A DNA stretch of 64,000 nucleotides, from positions 5,394,001 to 5,458,000 of the forward strand of contig CAJFCV020000003.1 in the NCBI GenBank assembly GCA_904066235.2, given 5' to 3'. Origin of the DNA: Bursaphelenchus xylophilus. Lineage: Eukaryota > Nematoda > Chromadorea > Rhabditida > Aphelenchoididae. A program made the translations under genes and the position numbers. The notes under the pieces were generated by a model, which saw nothing but the letters and a program-made list of their open reading frames with translations, had not been told where the DNA came from and did not search any database. Below, piece after piece: positions 26,331 through 37,647 of the stretch; positions within the stretch are counted from its first letter, which is position 1; every line of letters begins with the position of its first letter.

Positions 26331-28403
26331 AATCTTCGTTTTCGGTCCGTATGTTTTTTGACTTGACGTTTCAAAATTTTGAAACGTCTCCTTGGAAGGT
26401 GTGAAGTTGTCTGACGGGGGTGTACTGGTTGACGGAACCGGGTCCTTCTGCCATAATCGACGTCGAGGGTGCATGCCGGGAGTGCACGCTACTCCAGAAG
26501 TCGATCAAATCTGATGTTGTTCACGCTAAAGGCAAACGAATTGCGTAAATATTCCACCGATTTCTTTATTCAAGGCTCGAACATGACGCGGAAAAGATCC
26601 TTCAACTCCATGGATTTAAACGCAAAATTAACGGACACGATAACTCAAAGCAACGTCTCCAGGTAATAAAGGAAGACAAACTTTTGATGGGAACATCCAC
26701 AGATTTCACGCAATCAAACGGCGGATCAAATTCCCCCAATCGCCGCAGGATAAAAAGGTTTAGAACGATCGACCCACAAAGACTTTGGTCCTTGAAATCC
26801 GAGCATTGAAAAAAAAACAATTCGTTGACCAGATTTCCGACAAGTTACCTGCATTTCGGCGACTTCTGGGGATTACAAAAGAAGTGTTCAAAGTCGATTC
26901 AAGCTCCAAACCCAATTTGGAGGAAGGCGAAAAAAGAAATCGGAAAAAGTCAGCGGAAGAGTCGCCGTCGCTCCATGACTTCTGCGTCTCCGCTTCCTTT
27001 CTTCTCGCGCTCTTTTCTTAAGCCTTGAGGCATCCCATGAAATCCACCATAAACACCGCAACTCTTTATCTTGCTTTTTCATAACTTTTTTAGAGCGAAA
27101 ATTCCTTCCAAAAAAGTAAAAATATTGCAGGAGAATGGTCAGGAGTATGATGACTATTCACATGAATAAGATGCGCGAGCAAATCTTTTCTTTGTATATT
27201 AATAAAAGAATGACAATTTTTTATAAAGGAAATTGCAAAAACCACAGAAAAGACCCAGTTAGAGAGGGTCAAGAATTAAGGAATGACGTCATCGAAGTCT
27301 CTTTCAGACTCCAAACATTCTCAATTTAGACATTTGCAATCGAGAAGAAGCTTCACAGACATTAAGAAAAACAACTTTAAAACAGTAAAACATCGCCGAT
27401 CATAAAATCGGGTTGGAAATTGGGGAAAAGGAAAGCGTTTTCTGTAAAGATGGCAAAAAGGGGATGATAAATTAATGTAAAGGCGCGGTTAAAGCAAGGT
27501 AAACCCCCTTCGAACATCTTGAACGCAAAAAACAGATGTCGTGGTCAACGAGTCAACGCGTTGGACCGCGCCCCCACCCCGACCAGTTATTAAAAGAACA
27601 ATCAATCGGCCGCTCGGTAAACCGGACGGATCGGGAAGAAAGGAAAGGCCTATTTGTCAGTTCCTTCTACCTCATTCCTCACCTCCGAACCACTTAAAGC
27701 AACTTGTAGCCCATCAAAGAAAGGTCGGCTGCCCCATTATGAAAGAACACGCCAATAAAAGAAGGCAATCAACCCCTATAAATAAGTTTTTGTCCCAATT
27801 ACGCAATGACTTTTGATTATTTTTAGACTTTGCGCAACCTCAAGCAAGAAAACATGCACCCGATCAACTACTGCGTGCATCTGGACTTTGAACGTGGGAA
27901 AATACCGAATAACGGTATTAAAAATAAACACATAAAACGACGACGAAGCACGTTTCCAAAGGAGTTATAACAGCGACCGTGATAACCATCTGACGGGAAA
28001 GAATCCAAAAAAGGCCTCCGCTCCTCCACTAAGGCGAGTATTGATGGCATTCTGATCGTATCTTGAGATGAAAAAGTGAGGGTGTCAGACAAAGGGAGCG
28101 AATTGGAGGAAAAGTACACCAATCCGACTTCCACCACATAGAACTATTCGATGATCGGATTAACCAACTTCCAAGACAGGAATTCGGAACACCTTGAGCC
28201 ACTCGACCGGGCCTAGTCATCCCTCCACTCAAATATCATTAATTCGGCCCCAAAATGTGACTAATTTTATAGTCAGGCCACCAGTGATTAACAGTTTGCA
28301 TAACTAAGTGATTAAACATTCTGAGTCTTTTATTGTATTACTCATTGCAACAATAAGATTGCAGGTATTCCAGAGAATAAAGCGTGCTTTCAGGCAAAAC
28401 CAA
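26331..28403. other. 2.1-kb intergenic region upstream of dual oxidase
   Basis: No frame with conserved content was seen; open frames here are short and lack motifs. It should hold the dual oxidase promoter and the 3' UTR of the first HSP-12 gene. A CTATAAATA TATA-like string occurs near 27777, of unknown meaning. Confidence 0.45.
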
Positions 28404-28809
28404 TTACTTTTTCTTTTCGGCAGTAATGTTGAGAACTCCACGAGATGTCAGATGAGACTTCAGGGTGGAGGCATCCACATCAGTTGGCAATTTGTAAGCA
28501 CGATGGATCTCGCGGGTTACTGTACCGTGCTGATCTGTCCGGCTTTCGTGACGGCAATTAATAAGGATTTCGTTTCCAGCCACCTTCACCTAAAGTAAAG
28601 TAATTAATATTATCTTTATAGTAGAAAGTAAAAGTCATTTCCCTCAATAAAAAACACACTTCGATTTCATTTGGAGTAAAGTATTGGACATCAAGTCCAA
28701 CTTCGAACTTGTCCTTTGTGTTGTGAACCTTGACAATCCCATCATTGTGCTGAAGAGGCCAATCCCAGGACTCTCCAGTCCATTCATGTCCAACTGGTAC
28801 ACTAGTCAT
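28404..28809 (-). CDS. Small heat-shock protein HSP-12, copy A
   Basis: Alpha-crystallin (Hsp20) domain chaperone of the short nematode HSP-12 class. Exons 28660-28809 and 28404-28589 give 111 aa, the usual length for this group. It has [20 protein letters not shown], then KFEVGLDVQYFTPNEIEVKV, the HREIHRAY-type strand (TREIHRAYKLP) and GVLNITAEKKK at the end. HSP-12 proteins lack long N- and C-terminal arms and are poor holdases in C. elegans (family knowledge). The ATG lies 19 nt after a TTTTTCCAG acceptor. A paralog with the same intron position lies 2 kb upstream (30855-31251). Confidence 0.93.
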
Positions 28810-29844
28810 GGCAGAATGTACAAGAATCTGGAAAAAGGAAGAACAAATTAACTGATTTCAAGAGTCTTTAACAGTTTACAAAAATTGTTGTGTGGGACGC
28901 GAGAGGAGAGTAACCCGAGGCTTGGCCACAGACACTGGCCAAGAAGATCGAAGCGCTGCTGTTTAAATAATTTTAAAATCCGCGGAAATCTTTTCAAATC
29001 CAAAGATCTGCGCGGAGAGGGAAGGAGATCCGATTTGTCGTGGATTCTCGGCCATTTGAATGGACAAGCAAGAATAAGACAGGTCTTTTCTATAATATAA
29101 GACCCGAGGAGCAGCTGGCCTCGCCAACACCTGATCGGACCAATGGATTCGGGCCAGGGGTCAGTTGGAGTTGTTTTGAATGTTTTAAACAATAAAGAAT
29201 CGAGAGAATGGATGGGCCTAGCTGGAAAGCACTGGAAAGATTTCTGCACGTTTCTTCCCGAAGATCCATGGATAATATTAGGAAATCGGAGGACTGGTCC
29301 AGAAAGTTGAGGAAAGATGTTGAACATTTGGATCTTTTGGAAAGTTCTTTGATCTCCGAATAAAAAAGCAGTGGGGTCCTTTGGGTGTCAGCCAAAGAAG
29401 CTATGATTGGCAAGTCTCAAACCATATCTTATGATATTTCATCTTAATGATTCAAATGATAAACCTCGCTTTGTCATAAAATCTACAGATGCTTCGTTTA
29501 AATGTTTGCCTTTTCCGGAATCTTTATTGTATAAATTGAGTCGTCATATTTTGGGGCAGATTTCATACACATCATGAATTCATAACATTGGCCGGACTTC
29601 AACGCTTTTGGAGGGGGGCGTACCTGAACTACCAAAGTGACTCTAGCACCCTAGTCATCTAGTTTGGCCATTTGAGAATGTTTTGGACATCCATCTTGAC
29701 CTCGGTCACCATCGCGAGCTTGGTCGATTGCGATTTGTTTTATAAAACTGTTTTACAATAAATAAGAAAGAGGCGAAAGGTATGTACACAGAATTTTGTT
29801 TAAGTTTAGTACATGTATCTGCTGATAATTTTCAATTGCGCTTT
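28810..29844. other. Upstream region of HSP-12 copy A
   Basis: No gene seen. Open frames across 28848-29413 are unlike any family I know and overlap on both strands. Strings resembling half of a heat-shock element (GAAnnTTC or TTCnnGAA) occur at 29255-29262 and 29340-29347. They are too short to call. Confidence 0.4.
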
Positions 29845-29948
29845 TTACGGCTTGGGAAACAAAATGTCAAAAAAGTTGTGCTGTCTCCCGCAACGAAAAA
29901 AAGTCTTCGAAATTGCAAATAGTAAAATAATTATTAGTATACTAATTA
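29845..29948. repeat. Flanking repeat shared with the ERp72 intron, inverted
   Basis: CTTTTTACGGCTTGGGAAAC and the following ATGTCAAAAAAG recur as the reverse complement at about 34075-34115, next to copy 3 of the same inverted-repeat element. The shared unit is thus larger than the element itself. Confidence 0.65.
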
Positions 29949-30103
29949 TCAGTCTGTCGGGAAAATAACGGCGGATCGTCGCAGCAAAATGTCTCGCCTC
30001 GCCGCTATCGCGCACCAAATCCCAAGCCGCGGCTTGCAGTCGCAAAGCGATGATGAGCGATTCCGAGGCGCGACGATCCGTCGCTATTTTCCCGACAGAC
30101 TGA
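29949..30103. mobile_element. Inverted-repeat element, CAGTCTGTCGG family, copy 2
   Basis: It starts TCAGTCTGTCGGGAAAATA and ends with TATTTTCCCGACAGACTGA, an exact 19-bp inverted pair, directly flanked by TA on both sides (29947-29948 and 30104-30105). That is the target duplication of Tc1/mariner-type elements. The 155-bp core is GC-rich with further internal complementarity (GGCGGATCGTCGC against GCGACGATCCGTCG). No coding capacity. Confidence 0.85.
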
Positions 30104-30854
30104 TAGTATACATGCATGTAGAACGTCAATCGAGCGTAGTTGAAGCCATTCCTGACAATGATTTAACGTGGCGTTTCGTCACAAATAGAATTTTGGGGAA
30201 GGTCTTTGGCTGTTTTTTGGCCAGCGGTGACAAAACTTCGCTTTCGAAGAGATAAAGTTTTAAATTTTTCTTGATTTTTTAAGATTTGATCCACCAAAAA
30301 TTCTTCCGAAAGAACTTTGATAATTAAAATCTTTTGGTCAGTCGATAGTGGGTGGACGAAACGTCTAAACGATTCAGGAAATGCGATGGATCGAGGTTGA
30401 ACCTGCACTGCCGTGCATCTTCAACAAGTTTAATGTTTGTTGTGGAGCCTCAAAGGTCTCCATAATTCCCAGGGAAATTCCGATTTTTTAAAAAAATCAT
30501 TGTTTTCACCACATCTGGGGTTTACGACAATTTACCGCACATTCACACGGATTTGGAAAATAAGTTTATGTAATACTGCGTGAATGCCAAAGAACATGAA
30601 GATGCTTGTCCAAGGGCCATAAACAACAATGAGTTCACCTGAAACTCCCGTCGATTGAATAAGGATGACGAAAACTTTCGCTATTAATAAATCGCCAATT
30701 GTTATGTTTCGATGGATTACCCAGCTGTTTCTCTCAAAGAACAGACAAAAATAACCTTAGGCACTCTGCTTTTTAATTATTCGATATGATTACTACGCAA
30801 TAATTACATTGAAAAAAGAAGGTACAGAAGATGGCTTTGATTAATCGAGTTTTT
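30104..30854. other. Intergenic sequence between HSP-12 copies
   Basis: No gene or clear repeat seen in this 750-bp stretch. Confidence 0.4.
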
Positions 30855-31251
30855 TTACTTTTTTTTATCGGCGGTGATCTGGAGAACACCACGAGTCGTC
30901 AAATGGGACTTCAAGGTGGATGGGTCGACGTCAGCGGGCAAGTGGTAGGAACGGTTGATCTCACGTTTCACGGCACCGTGAGCATCTTGACGTTCTTCGT
31001 GAACACAGTGGATGCTGAGGGTGTCATTGATGACTTTGACCTGTAACAAAAAGATTAGACAGGTGAGACAGCCCTATAATTCAAATTCCAATATCTACGC
31101 TTACCTCAATCTCCTTAGGTGTAAAGAAGGAGGCATCGAGTCCAACTTCCCACTTGTCATTGGTGTTGTGAACCTTGACGATGCCATCATTGTGCTGGAG
31201 AGGCCAGTCCCAGTTCTCCGCCGACCAGTCGTGAGTCAATGGAACGGACAT
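30855..31251 (-). CDS. Small heat-shock protein HSP-12, copy B
   Basis: Exons 31105-31251 and 30855-31040 give 110 aa with the Hsp20 domain. It shares [49 protein letters not shown] and [11 protein letters not shown] with copy A. The intron is at the same codon and the second exon has the same length, showing tandem duplication. The first exon is one codon shorter. The ATG lies 15 nt after a GCATTTCAG acceptor. I recall C. elegans hsp-12.2 (C14B9.1) lying beside an ERp72 gene (C14B9.2); the same neighbour is present here, 0.95 kb upstream. Confidence 0.93.
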
Positions 31252-32199
31252 GTTGTAAGAAGTATCTGAAATGCTCTAAATAAAAAAAATACACAGCTCG
31301 ACAGTGACTAAAGCGATTTCGAAAAGCAGAAATGTTTCGGGCCCGGGATCACTGACTTTAAATCCCCTCAGGCCAAGGTGGGATGACCATATGGCCAAAC
31401 CCTGCAGGGTTCCGGGTTTCCACAAACAACTTCGGCCTTGCATCTCAACCCCGCCCAGAACTTCAAAAAACGTCCGAAAGACAGTTGCGGCACTATCGAG
31501 ACAACTAGCCAAAGGGCATTAGGTTCCAAAAAACACGTCCGCTGGCCTGAGGTCGACGGGTGTGCACTTTAGACATGCTGGTAGAGGGAGAGAACCCACC
31601 GGCACAGCATTTCATTCAGGGAATCTTGTGGAAAAAAGCAGGGATATGTAAGAGGTCGTAAACAAGTTGATCAACGTCGGGAGGGAAAGTGGAAGCCGAC
31701 CGAGAGAGTGCGCCTCTTATGAATGCGGCCGATCATGGGACACTTCTGAAATCCGCCCAGGGTTCCGTGAGAAAGGCCCGATCTCGGGTGCGGGGTTAAC
31801 TGGAGACCGAAGAGGTTTATCCCATGTAGTGGGAGAGAAGAGCGTCTTGGGGGTAGTCGAGAGGCCACATTTGCTTGGAACGATCGGATTTATCTTTCCT
31901 TCTCGCGCATTTCCAATCATCCCCGTTCTGTGTTTACAAATCACCTGCTACTTGGAAAGAAACAAACATACGTGATAAAAACAAAAAGTTTACTCGTAAT
32001 TATTTTGAAATCACATCCCAAGAGATATTTCAAGACTTTGAGGGCGAAGTTTCCAGAGCTGGCCGGAAAGTTAAGACAAACAACTTGATATGAAAAGATG
32101 GATAGTTGAAACTCTCTAAAAATGAAAGGAGGTTGAGAACTGACGCTGTGAATAACTGCAAGTCATTCTAATAAATTAAGAACACTAATTATTAATTGA
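31252..32199. other. Intergenic region between HSP-12 copy B and ERp72
   Basis: 948 bp without a recognisable gene. It contains the HSP-12 copy B upstream region and the ERp72 3' UTR. Confidence 0.45.
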
Positions 32200-34949
32200 T
32201 TACAACTCTTCCTTTGTTTTGAAACTGTTCACGGAATGTTTTTTCATAAAGTCGATCAGGTCATTAATATCGCGATTTCCGGTATATTTAATGGGTTTCT
32301 TTTCAAGACCACCAGGGGCAAAGTAGATTGTTGGGAAACCTTCTACTTTAAAGTCATCATGGGGATCATTGGCAGTGGCGTCGAATTGGGCGAGCACCAG
32401 GGACTTTTGTCCCTTCAATTTATTGGCCAATTCAATGTATTTTGATTCAAATTTCTGAAAAATCATAATAATTATGGTCATGGATGTCTTCAGACCCGTA
32501 TTCTTTCAAAAACGCACCTTGCAATGTCCACACCATGGTGCATAGAATTCGATCAGATAGTCTTTGCTCTTATCCCCCAAAACCTTTTCAAAATTGGATG
32601 CAACCAAAGTTTTGATAGGACCCTTGTCATCCTTGGGCACTGGTGCTGACTTGACATAAGGTTTTACCTTCCCAGCACTGATATCTTTCATAAATGCTTC
32701 CAAATTTTCCTCCAACTCTTCATCATAGATTTCTGGCCTCATCGGGTACTTCTTTCCATCGAAGCCAAAGCAGATCACATTGTGTTCAAGGCCGCTGTCC
32801 CCTAGTCCAACTTCTTGAAGTTCTCGGGCAAATTCCTCTTCGTGTGAAACCGCAAAACGGAACTTTTGACGGATATACTAAATCAAATAAAAGTATTAAA
32901 ACTTCAAAAAATCAACGTCATCTTTAAAAGGCGTTGTTGGTCAAAATTAACGCTTACTTTCTTCGCAATAGGGACGATCTTCTGTCTCCAATATTGAGAT
33001 TCCTTTCTACCTTCAGGCGAGAAATCAGCGGAGTAATAGACAACAACCAAAGGATTTCTGGCAAACTTTGTGGCCACATTCTTCATGGTCCTCAATCCCA
33101 CCAAAGTAGCCGAATTTTCCCTCCAGAAGCTGAGCAGATCCTCTGTAGAGAAGTTGGGACTGTTCAGTTTTTTCCGCTTATCCTCAACGTCGGACAAGAA
33201 CAATTCTGGGTAGAAGATGACAACGTCGTTAGGTACAGCTCCAAAGTGTTTGAAAACGGAGGGATCGGTGGTGTAGCCAACAAATTGAAATTCTGGACGT
33301 GTTCTCTCGGCAGCATCTTGGAAAGCCTCGAACTGTGGGGATTCTGTAGATGCAAAGAAGCCGATAATTGTAACATCATCTTTGGAGAAGAACTTCTTGG
33401 CTTCGGAAACAATTCGGAGTTCTTTAGCCGCTGGTTGAGATTGATCGAGCATGAAGTTGACAATCCCATCAGCCTCTCGGGGACCTTCGTAGTCGAATCG
33501 ACGCCCATATCGAAGGATTTTTAAGGTGGGATATCCAGTGATTCCGAATTTATCGGACAAAGACTTCTCAACAGTAGCGTCGACCTTGGCCAATGGGATC
33601 TTGTGGCTCTAAAAAAATTTATAATTTAGATTATCAGAAAATTGTGCAACACCCTGTATAAACCTTACAAGGGAGCGGCAAATACTTGTCATCAGGTTTC
33701 TTAACGAAACCTATATCATATGAAATAACAGTGTACAAGCCAAAAAATGGCTGCTCAATTTGCCTAGGAAAAAGTTATGGTCAAAATACAGGTTTTAACC
33801 TATTTTCCGGCGTCACTTATCAGTCTGTCGGTCTGAAAAAACCGACAGACTGAAAAAAAATAGTGGCGGGTCGTCGCGCATAGGAAATCGACGGCTAGCC
33901 GCAGCTGGAAATTTGGCGCGCGGCTGCACCCTTTTCCGGCGAGACGAAGCATTCTGCTGCGATGAGCCGCCACTATTTTTCCGACAGATTGATATAAGCT
34001 CTTATAAGTGATCAAAAGTTGTGACCGTTACTGTTTGCAATCTTGCCGGCTATGTTTTCGCGGTAGTACATAAAAACTTTTTTGACATTTCGTTTCCCAA
34101 GCCGTAAAAAGTGCTGTTCAAAACTAGCTGGACCGAAAAAATACTGTGCCACGCGTTGCACGGAGACATCAAAAAAATTTTTTCTTCGTTTACCTTTAGT
34201 TTCTTCGCCGCTTTTTCATATTCCGGTGCCAGTTTTTTGCAATGTCCACACCAGGGAGCATAGAATTCCACCAACATCAATGGCTTGTCCTTGCTGAACT
34301 CTTCGAATGTCTCCACTGTCAAAGTAACTACTTCTTCTGGTGGAGGTTTGTAATTTGGATCCGTTTTTTGCTTGATCCATTGCTCGATTGCTATAAAAAT
34401 GAATAAAATTTTAGATTTTGCTAGATGCACAAGTGAGGACAGTCTGTTTGTTTAAAGAAAAACCTTGCAAGGCCTTGTACCAAGCCGCACGACTCACTCA
34501 CTACCAAGGTCCACAAGAAAAGGAAAAATTAAATACCCCAATTTGAGGAGTAGTTGTACTACAAAAAACTTACATTCGGCATCACGTTGTCCGTCATAAT
34601 CAATTACATCTTTCCCATCACTGAAGAATTTGAGGGTAGGGTACCCCTCCACATTAAATCTTTTTCCTAACTTTACTTCCACAGTTGCATCGACCTTGGC
34701 CAAGGGGATTTCCAGTTTCTTGGCTGCCTTTTCGTACTCCGGAGCAAGCGTTTTGCAATGTCCACACCTAAAGGAAATAATAAATTAATAAAACACTTAC
34801 CAAGGTGCATAAAACTTGACCAAGGTGGTGGGATTTTCTTTTAAAAAGTCGTCGAAATCATTTTCTGACAAAACATAAACATCTCCATCCTTTAGATATT
34901 CACTGGATCCATGTGCGAACACAAGGAATAATAAACAGAGGGATAACAT
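32200..34949 (-). CDS. ERp72-type protein disulfide isomerase (PDIA4)
   Basis: ER-lumen thiol oxidoreductase and chaperone. Exons 34801-34949, 34574-34767, 34194-34390, 32958-33608, 32518-32877 and 32200-32454 give 601 aa. A signal peptide ([16 protein letters not shown]) is followed by three thioredoxin domains with intact WCGHC active sites (codons at about 34760, 34245 and 32525) and two redox-inactive b-type domains in exon 4. The three-site layout a0-a-b-b'-a' and the C-terminal ER-retention signal KEEL are those of ERp72. The first active-site codons are split by intron 1 (PW|CGHC). Intron 3 (33609-34193) contains copy 3 of the inverted-repeat element and its flanking repeat. Confidence 0.95.
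33820..33993. mobile_element. Inverted-repeat element, CAGTCTGTCGG family, copy 3
   Basis: It starts TCAGTCTGTCGG and ends with CCGACAGATTGATA, inside ERp72 intron 3 and flanked by TA. The left end carries an extra small dyad (CAGTCTGTCGG then CCGACAGACTG), as if part of the terminal repeat had been duplicated in inverse orientation. The ATAGTGGCGG and CCGCCACTAT inner arms also pair. No coding capacity. Confidence 0.8.
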
Positions 34950-36397
34950 TCCTGCAAAAAGACAAATTATAAGACATGGAACTCTTTATAAATGGAAAAA
35001 AGGAACGAAAAATATCCAACAAGGCTCCTAAAACATAATTTTTGCCGGCTAAATCAACAGACCACTTTTCAAACACAAAATTTTAACGTAAAGTCATGTT
35101 TACATCTCAGACCAACATAAAAAATTGTTAGCTTTAATTACTCTACACTGAAAAAGCAGCGAGGGAAATCGGACAGAGGTCAAGAGATGACGTGTCCCCA
35201 ACAGAAAGGTCGCCGCGGAAAAGGTGGGCCTCCGAAAGTATTATTTGACGCGCGGAATGTTCGGGTAAATAAAGAGTTAGCGTTTGTTTGACTTTTTGAA
35301 ATACGCAAAACCTCAACTGTAATGTAAAGATTGCTTTTGATGTCACAGACTGTTAGGATGACAGGAAGAAAGCAGTAAAACTCCTGGGAAAAAAATAAAA
35401 CTGAATTCTGAATTTCGATGTCAGCATGGACGTACCTTGAAGTTACCATGGATCTTATAATAAATACAGCCAACGTAATTTCTTAAAACGGCATCATAAA
35501 TATTGCCTTCGGGAATTTAAGTTTCTCTTTCGACACAGCTCAGTTATGGTAACACACGCATCTGATCAGTGTAAATAGAGATGCCAGAGCACACCTTACC
35601 CATCTTTCAAAGTTTCATTCCTCCAAACACCCTCAGAATACGTGTGTTTGCCATAGGAACAATGCTCCGGCCCGTAGGCATTATCCAATATTTTTTCCAT
35701 TTCCGGTAGTTGTGAATGGCCTCAGGGTATGTTCTTTCAGAGCAGATTGATGCTCTCAAACCTTGCTCATGTCATCGAAGTACCTTTTTATGACCAATAT
35801 TAATCCTTTCCTTCCACGTCCGGATTGATCTAAACGATTTATGAGTAAATTCAATGGGAGCTCGAGTTAAAACTGTCTCGAAAACACAGAGAATATGCCC
35901 GGAGGGACATTTTGATGGAAATCCGATGAGGTTTTCGCACCATCGGACACTTTTTGAGCAAGGTTTATATTGGTGGTCAGTCTTTGGGGGGTTGACCAGA
36001 AGTTTTTTATTTTAATCCTTTATATAAATTTTTTGTCATCCTTGCGGTATACGACGTGCATATGCATCTATAACTCCATAGTTTGGTCGATGAATCTGTA
36101 AATTAAAGTCCTTCAATTTACCAGATATCTGTGACATTTTTTAATTTTTAACATTGTTTTTAAACTTGTTATTGTTCATTTATTTCTCCGACTTTGCCCT
36201 CGAGGCTTCCATAATCTCTGGAATGCCAATTGTTTCCGTTTCAAACGTTTTGTGGCAAGAAAAAGATGGACCACAAATCTTTGCGGTTTTTAAATATTTT
36301 GTGTCACAAAAAGTCATTTTCTTCATTCTTCGAAGCTCTCGGAATGTTTATATTATCTTTGGAGGATTTGAAATTGAACTTGGCCACATTCCTGGCC
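34950..36397. other. 1.4-kb region between divergent ERp72 and NMNAT genes
   Basis: No gene is supported. It should contain the ERp72 promoter (minus side) and the upstream part of NMNAT. Open frames at 36154-36453 run into the NMNAT first exon in another frame and are not supported. Confidence 0.45.
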
Positions 36398-37647
36398 ATG
36401 ATCTCAGGCCAGAGTCGTCATCGTCGTCCACTTCTGGCCGGGGCCAAGCCTAAGAAGTTGGTTTTGGTTAACCCAGGGGCCTATAATCCTGTCTCATTCG
36501 TCCATTTAAGAATGTTTGGTAAGACTTATAAACCTTATCTAATAACAACACTATACTACAGAAAGGGCCAAGGATTACTTGGAGAAAACTCTTGGGCACA
36601 CTGTGATTGAAGGGATCTTTTCTCCATTCTCAGATAAGAACATAAAACCAGATCTAATAACATCAAGGCATCGCCTGAAGATGTTGCAATTGGCAACTCA
36701 AAACAGTCATTGGATACGGTAGGATGGCTGACGCCTTTAGTGACATTAGATACAGGGTAGATGACTGGCAAACCCGTCAATTCGATGAGCCGAGTACATT
36801 AGAAGTCCTAGATCATTTCCAAACATATTACAATAAACTTCATGGTCCTTCCGAGGTTCATGTAATGCTCTTATGTGGAGCTGACATTGTAGAATCATTC
36901 GCTTCAAACTTGCCCTATTACGATCAAACCAGCAAGATCAGCGATGAAGACGTGAGTAATCAGAAAACCGCATTACATCATAGTTTTCAGTTAGAATTAA
37001 TTCTATCCAAGTTTGGAGTTGTATCCATCTGCAGACCTTTAACGAATCCGTTGAGAGCCATATATTCTGTCGACGTTTTGAGGAGATTCGAGGTGAATTA
37101 GTAATTTATAAAAGCAAGGATAAATTTAGAAAAACATTTACATAATTGATGACGAAACAAGCCCATCAACACTATCCTCAACCCGATTACGGACAGCCCT
37201 TCGGAGGAATGAATCGATTCGTTATTGTACGCCTGATGCCATAATTGAATACATCCGAGAGCATGGGTTGTATAAGTGAGTTCCTTAACTTGAGTATGAT
37301 CAACATATTTCTTATGAAGATCGTTAGGGGAGAGTCTAATGGAAGAAAAGGAACGCCCAGAAAGTCTAACGCTGGATGAATTATACGATCTCTCAACAAG
37401 ATGGGCTGACTATTTTACAACCGAGTTGGAGAAGCAGTACATGACAGAGTCTACCCAAAGTCTTCCGATGCCCACAACTCGAGACATATCTCCCCCTAAA
37501 TCCCCCAAATCCAAATCTGTGTCTTTTGCCATGGAACAACAAAGAACATCAAGTGCTTTATCGGAGCCAAATTTGACTGGGAAGGGCGGGATGACATTGA
37601 AATTCCGGCAATATAATCTCTCATCCACACCGGAAACCACGGTTTAG
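36398..37647 (+). CDS. Nicotinamide mononucleotide adenylyltransferase (NMNAT)
   Basis: Makes NAD+ from NMN and ATP. Exons 36398-36518, 36562-36718, 36756-36951, 36991-37092 and 37130-37275, plus a terminal exon. Family features: [25 protein letters not shown] (nucleotide-binding start; Gly then N-P, with HLRMFE), [27 protein letters not shown], and the C-terminal [17 protein letters not shown]. The intron at 36719-36755 is only 37 nt. The terminal exon is ambiguous. A TCGTTAG acceptor (exon at about 37328) gives a short basic tail ending near 37391. Using AG further on (exon at 37335) opens a 100-residue Ser/Pro-rich tail ending at 37647 with [13 protein letters not shown] and [10 protein letters not shown]. 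The ATG at 36398 is the nearest in frame; earlier in-frame ATGs exist and no clear acceptor precedes any. Confidence 0.85.

Noticed and set aside
29255..29347. Heat-shock-element-like strings upstream of HSP-12 copy A
   Set aside because: Only single TTCnnGAA/GAAnnTTC units; a functional element needs at least three alternating pentamers, and such short strings are common by chance.
28848..29413. Long overlapping minus-strand open frames (159 and 107 codons)
   Set aside because: Two frames and the opposite strand are equally open, composition is unlike proteins of known families, and no splice-linked motif was found.
32934..33524. 196-codon plus-strand open frame
   Set aside because: Antisense to ERp72 exon 4, which is clearly coding on the minus strand.
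36154..36453. Open frame upstream of NMNAT beginning at 36154
   Set aside because: Out of frame with the NMNAT exon and without conserved content.
37187..37640. Minus-strand frames opposite the NMNAT 3' end
   Set aside because: Shadows of the plus-strand NMNAT exons.
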